Shown here: in pieces, positions 30,394 through 33,853 of the stretch
Numbering within the stretch: position 1 is the first letter of the stretch
Layout of the letters: every line of letters begins with the position of its first letter
From: an uncultured Pseudomonadota bacterium
GTDB taxonomy: Bacteria; Myxococcota_A; UBA796; SXON01
Direction: 5' to 3'
Assembly (NCBI GenBank): GCA_903844155.1
Contig: CAIMSU010000355.1
Span: forward strand, 1-33,853
Length of the DNA stretch: 33,853 bases
Notes under the pieces: generated by a model
Databases searched by the model: none
Told to the model about the DNA's origin: nothing
The model's input: only the letters and a program-made list of their open reading frames with translations
Program-made: the position numbers and the translations under genes

Positions 30394-31413
30394 TCAGCGC
30401 CGACGAGGCCCCCGCGACAGATCTCGCGGCTGATCACCGGCCGGGCGAGCGGCTCCGCGCTCCCACTGAAGGGGTTCCGTGCTCGACTTTGCGGCCGTCC
30501 CAACACCCAGAAGCTCGTCACCCGAGAGCAGCAGCCAGGCCTTGGCGTCCGCGATGGGCGCTGGCGGAAACTGGCCGGTGGTCTGGAAGCGGCGCGCCTC
30601 CAACGCGGAGAGCGTGATGGCGGGGATGTGCTTGAGCGCCTCGCGCGGGGAGATCAAGTACGGTTGGAGGCCAGCAAAGACCTGGTCGCGCGCCTTCCAC
30701 GGGATGCGCTCGCCCTGCCTCGCCGGGCGGAGGACCTCGTGCCAGGCGGGGTTGTCCGCCACGATCTCGGACAGCCGCGACATGGGGAGCGCGTGCTCGA
30801 TGCGGAACGGGCCGGAGCCGTCGCGCCGCAATTCGTCGAGGTGGCCGACGGTGCCAAGGGCCTCGGCGACCTCCTCCGCGATCACGCGGGCATAGGTGCC
30901 ACGCGAGCAGCGGATGAGCACGCGGATGCGCGAACTACCGGCCTCAAACGAGGGGTGCAGGTCCATCGCGTCGATGCGGATGGGGCGGGGCTCTGCGACG
31001 ACGTCCTGGCCCTTGCGCGCGTACTCGTAGAGCGGCTTTCCCTTGATCTTTACCGCCGAGTAGCGTGGCGGGCGCTGCATCCTCGCGCCGACAAAGCTGG
31101 CCAGCACGCGCTCGACTTCGCCGCGGAGGAGGTGGGGGACCGGCGCCTCGGCGATGACGACACCCGTCGGGTCGCCCGTGTCCGTGAGCTTGCCGAGCGC
31201 GATGACGGCGTCGTAGATCTTCTCGCTCTCATCGAGGTACTGGATCAGGCGCGTGGCCCCGCCGAGCGCCAACGGCAGGACGCCAGTGGCGAAGGGGTCG
31301 AGCGTGCCGGTGTGGCCGACCTTCTGGAGCCCGGTGACGGCGCGCGCGACGGCCACCACGTCGTGCGACGTGATGCCGGGGGGCTTGTCCATGACGAGAA
31401 AGCCGTCGGTCAT
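30394..31413 (-). CDS. truB: tRNA pseudouridine(55) synthase TruB
   Basis: A 339-aa enzyme that isomerises U55 in the T-loop of tRNAs. The N-terminus FLVMDKPPGITSHDVV and the catalytic motif GHTGTLDPFATGVL with Asp39 are standard. RYSAVKIKGKPLYEYARKG and IRCSRGTYARVIAEEVA are the other conserved blocks. A C-terminal PUA-like region (about 265-310) is followed by an Arg-rich tail (QPRDLSRGPRRR) that goes beyond the usual length. The ATG at 31413 overlaps the rbfA stop (ATGA), the usual rbfA-truB pairing in bacteria. Confidence 0.97.
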   Translation of the reverse strand: MTDGFLVMDKPPGITSHDVVAVARAVTGLQKVGHTGTLDPFATGVLPLALGGATRLIQYLDESEKIYDAVIALGKLTDTGDPTGVVIAEAPVPHLLRGEVERVLASFVGARMQRPPRYSAVKIKGKPLYEYARKGQDVVAEPRPIRIDAMDLHPSFEAGSSRIRVLIRCSRGTYARVIAEEVAEALGTVGHLDELRRDGSGPFRIEHALPMSRLSEIVADNPAWHEVLRPARQGERIPWKARDQVFAGLQPYLISPREALKHIPAITLSALEARRFQTTGQFPPAPIADAKAWLLLSGDELLGVGTAAKSSTEPLQWERGAARPAGDQPRDLSRGPRRR

Positions 31414-31856
31414 TCGTCGCTTCCCGCGTTCGCCGGGTTCGTTACGGACGGATCGTCTCCGGCATCTTCGGGACTGGCGGCGACCTCGTCGGCCGGCTTC
31501 GGCAGGTTCGCGAGGACATCCTGCATGTGCATCGCGTACTCGAGGTTCCGGTCGATCTCAAAGCGCAATTCGGGCGCATGACGCGCGCCGAGCGCACGCC
31601 CCACCGGCCCGCGCATGTGCTTCGCAGCCTGCTTCAACCCCTCCGCGATCACCTTGCGATCGCGCTGGACCCCGCCGCCGGAGCCCTTCGAGTCCATCGG
31701 CAGGTACTGGATGTGCGCGACGGAGAGATCGGGGTTGACCGAGACCCCGGTGATGCTGATGATGCCGATGCGGGGGTCCTTTACGTCGGTCAGCAGCATG
31801 CGCGCGACCTCGGCTTGGACCGCCGAGGCGATCCGATCGGCTCGTCGAGTGGACAT
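31410..31856 (-). CDS. rbfA: Ribosome-binding factor A
   Basis: A 148-aa 30S maturation factor that acts on 16S rRNA helix 1. The KH-like fold shows RADRIASAVQAEVARMLLTDVKDPRIG, ITGVSVNPDLSVAHIQYLP and APELRFEIDRNLEYAMHMQDVLANL. A Lys/Gly-Ser-Gly-Gly insertion occurs in the middle, and an acidic, low-complexity tail (about 125-148) extends it beyond the usual 120-130 aa. It starts 2 nt after the enoyl-CoA hydratase stop and overlaps truB. infB and nusA, often upstream of rbfA, are not present; beta-oxidation-type genes are there instead. Confidence 0.95.
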   Translation of the reverse strand: MSTRRADRIASAVQAEVARMLLTDVKDPRIGIISITGVSVNPDLSVAHIQYLPMDSKGSGGGVQRDRKVIAEGLKQAAKHMRGPVGRALGARHAPELRFEIDRNLEYAMHMQDVLANLPKPADEVAASPEDAGDDPSVTNPANAGSDE

Positions 31857-31858
31857 GG

Positions 31859-32652
31859 TCAGTTCCCGGTGAAGGAGGCCGGCCGCTTGCCGAGGAAGGC
31901 CGCCATGCCCTCCTTCTGGTCTGCGGTCGAAAAGCAGAGGGCGAAGAGGTCGCGCTCAAGGAGGAGGCCGCTGCGGAGGTCGGCGTCATTCGCGGCGTTG
32001 ACAGCCTGCTTGCAGAGACGGACTGCGACTGGGCCCACCGCGGCGATCTGCTCCGCGAGGGCGACGGCGGCGTCGAGGACGGGAACGTCGCTGACGACGC
32101 GGAGGGCGAGGCCGATCGCGACGGCCTCCTCCGCTTTGACGTTCCGGGCGGAAAAACAGAGCTCCGCCGCCCGCATCGTCCCGACGCGGCGTACGAGGCG
32201 TTGCGTCCCGCCAAAGCCGGGGATCACGCCAAGCTTGACCTCGGGCTGTCCAAAGACGGCGTTGGGGGCCGCAAGCACGAGGTCGCAGGCAAGAGTCAGC
32301 TCGCACCCCCCGCCCAGTGCGAACCCGTTGACGGCCGCGATGACCGGGATCGGCAGGCCCGCGAGCGCGTCGAACACGACCTGCCCGCGGTGCGCGAACG
32401 CCCGGGCACCCTCCACGTCCAACGCGGACATTGCCGCGATGTCCGCCCCGGCCACGAACGCCTTGGGCCCGGCGCCCGTGATGACGACCGCAGCCGCCCC
32501 GTCGAGCAGCCCCTCGTCGACGCACGCCGCCCCAAGCGCGTCCAGCACGTCGGCGTTCAGCGCATTCAGCGCGTTCGGCCGACTGATCGTGAGGATCACC
32601 ACGCGCCCGCGGCGCTCGCTGCGCACCACCGGCTCGGCAGTCTCGCCCGGTG

Positions 32653-32656
<4 letters not shown>
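31859..32656 (-). CDS. Enoyl-CoA hydratase/isomerase (crotonase family)
   Basis: A 265-aa crotonase. The first oxyanion-hole loop is [12 protein letters not shown] (65-76) and the second is [16 protein letters not shown] (110-125). The two catalytic Glu of hydratases are present at Glu119 and Glu139 ([20 protein letters not shown]), so it should hydrate 2-enoyl-CoA. It would work with the adjacent 3-hydroxyacyl-CoA dehydrogenase in beta-oxidation or butyrate-type metabolism. The ATG at 32656 overlaps the TGA of that gene (ATGA). Confidence 0.94.
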
Positions 32657-33513
<857 letters not shown>

Positions 33514-33536
33514 GGGGAGGACTCCGTGCGCGCGGG

Positions 33537-33637
33537 GGCTATCAAGAAACTGGGGGTGATGCCAAGCGCGAGATCGCGTTCAGATCGAGGCGCTACCTTC
33601 TCTTTTGAGGGGGCGCTGAAGGCGCCCCCTCCGGCCG
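33537..33637. repeat. 101-bp direct repeat, copy 1, with hairpin
   Basis: This is identical over 101 bp to 33753-33853; the base before each copy differs. It contains the hairpin GAGGGGGCGC/GCGCCCCCTC at 33607-33616/33622-33631. A second hairpin, GGCCGCCC/GGGCGGCC, follows immediately at 33633-33652. The hairpin pair is related, in inverted orientation, to that at 46-120. The 33514-33853 region contains no credible gene. The repeat lies upstream of the hbd-like gene. Confidence 0.9.
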
Positions 33638-33752
33638 CCCTCAGGGGCGGCCTACCCACCGCTGACCAATTCGATGAATTCCCGGCCACCGAACGGCGCT
33701 TGCCTGACGCGGAGTTTCGTCCGTCGTGGGACGGGCGCGCCGCCCGGTGGAC

Positions 33753-33853
33753 GGCTATCAAGAAACTGGGGGTGATGCCAAGCGCGAGATCGCGTTCAGA
33801 TCGAGGCGCTACCTTCTCTTTTGAGGGGGCGCTGAAGGCGCCCCCTCCGGCCG
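33753..33853. repeat. 101-bp direct repeat, copy 2 (runs off the window end)
   Basis: A perfect copy of 33537-33637 at an offset of 216 bp, cut by the end of the window. It could be a real second unit of a tandem array with a 216-bp period, or an assembly-graph overlap at a contig end. Confidence 0.85.

Overview
The window looks like a G+C-rich chromosomal stretch (or a whole assembly contig) from a Myxococcota-like bacterium. The evidence is indirect. There are many lipoproteins with a Thr/Asp/Ser (TDSD-type) linker after the lipid-anchored Cys, MopE-like metal-binding motifs, a large Ser/Thr kinase fused to an AAA ATPase and a helical repeat region, and a C-terminus resembling MYXO-CTERM anchors. 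No rRNA, tRNA, CRISPR array, transposase or phage gene is visible. Genes are tightly packed, with many 1-4 nt start/stop overlaps and several GTG/TTG starts.

Layout. 1-166: hairpin-rich repeat. 167-3527: secreted discoidin-like protein, DUF4870 membrane protein, and an OmpA protein coupled to a two-domain lipoprotein. 3528-3891: intergenic inverted-repeat element built from CCAAGG/CTTGGCG blocks. 3892-5514: TDSD-linker lipoprotein and a sulfatase-like protein. 5532-8274 (minus): two SRPBCC proteins, an SDR epimerase and a membrane protein. 8318-9795: a TM/proline-rich protein overlapping a YgfZ-like protein. 9796-12150 (minus): ferredoxin, LOG-family protein and a variant metallophosphoesterase. 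12445-12900: small lipoprotein. 12916-17796 (minus): CapA-like protein and the kinase. 17830-23162: Tat-type amine-oxidase lipoprotein, agarase-like TIM-barrel protein and an Asp-box propeller protein. 23139-24587 (minus): lipoprotein amidohydrolase. 24812-27518: B12-type radical SAM protein followed by two paralogous lipoproteins in an overlapping operon. 27523-30373 (minus): two paralogous beta-helix lipoproteins, the upstream one frameshifted. 30394-33513 (minus): truB, rbfA, an enoyl-CoA hydratase and a 3-hydroxyacyl-CoA dehydrogenase. 33514-33853: hairpin repeats with a perfect 101-bp direct repeat that reaches the window end.

The best candidate for something undescribed is the radical SAM/lipoprotein operon at 24812-27518. 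The two small proteins share a positionally exact motif before the membrane segment (R-D-x2-R-x2-L-x2-[LM]-L) and a shared core, and they are translationally chained to the enzyme, so they may be its substrates. A second notable signal is regulatory. Five genes, most of them first in their transcription unit, have a TAnnnT hexamer exactly 6 nt before the start codon and no Shine-Dalgarno, which is the arrangement expected for leaderless transcripts. Third, a hairpin repeat family occurs in opposite orientation at the two ends of the window, with base changes that preserve pairing.
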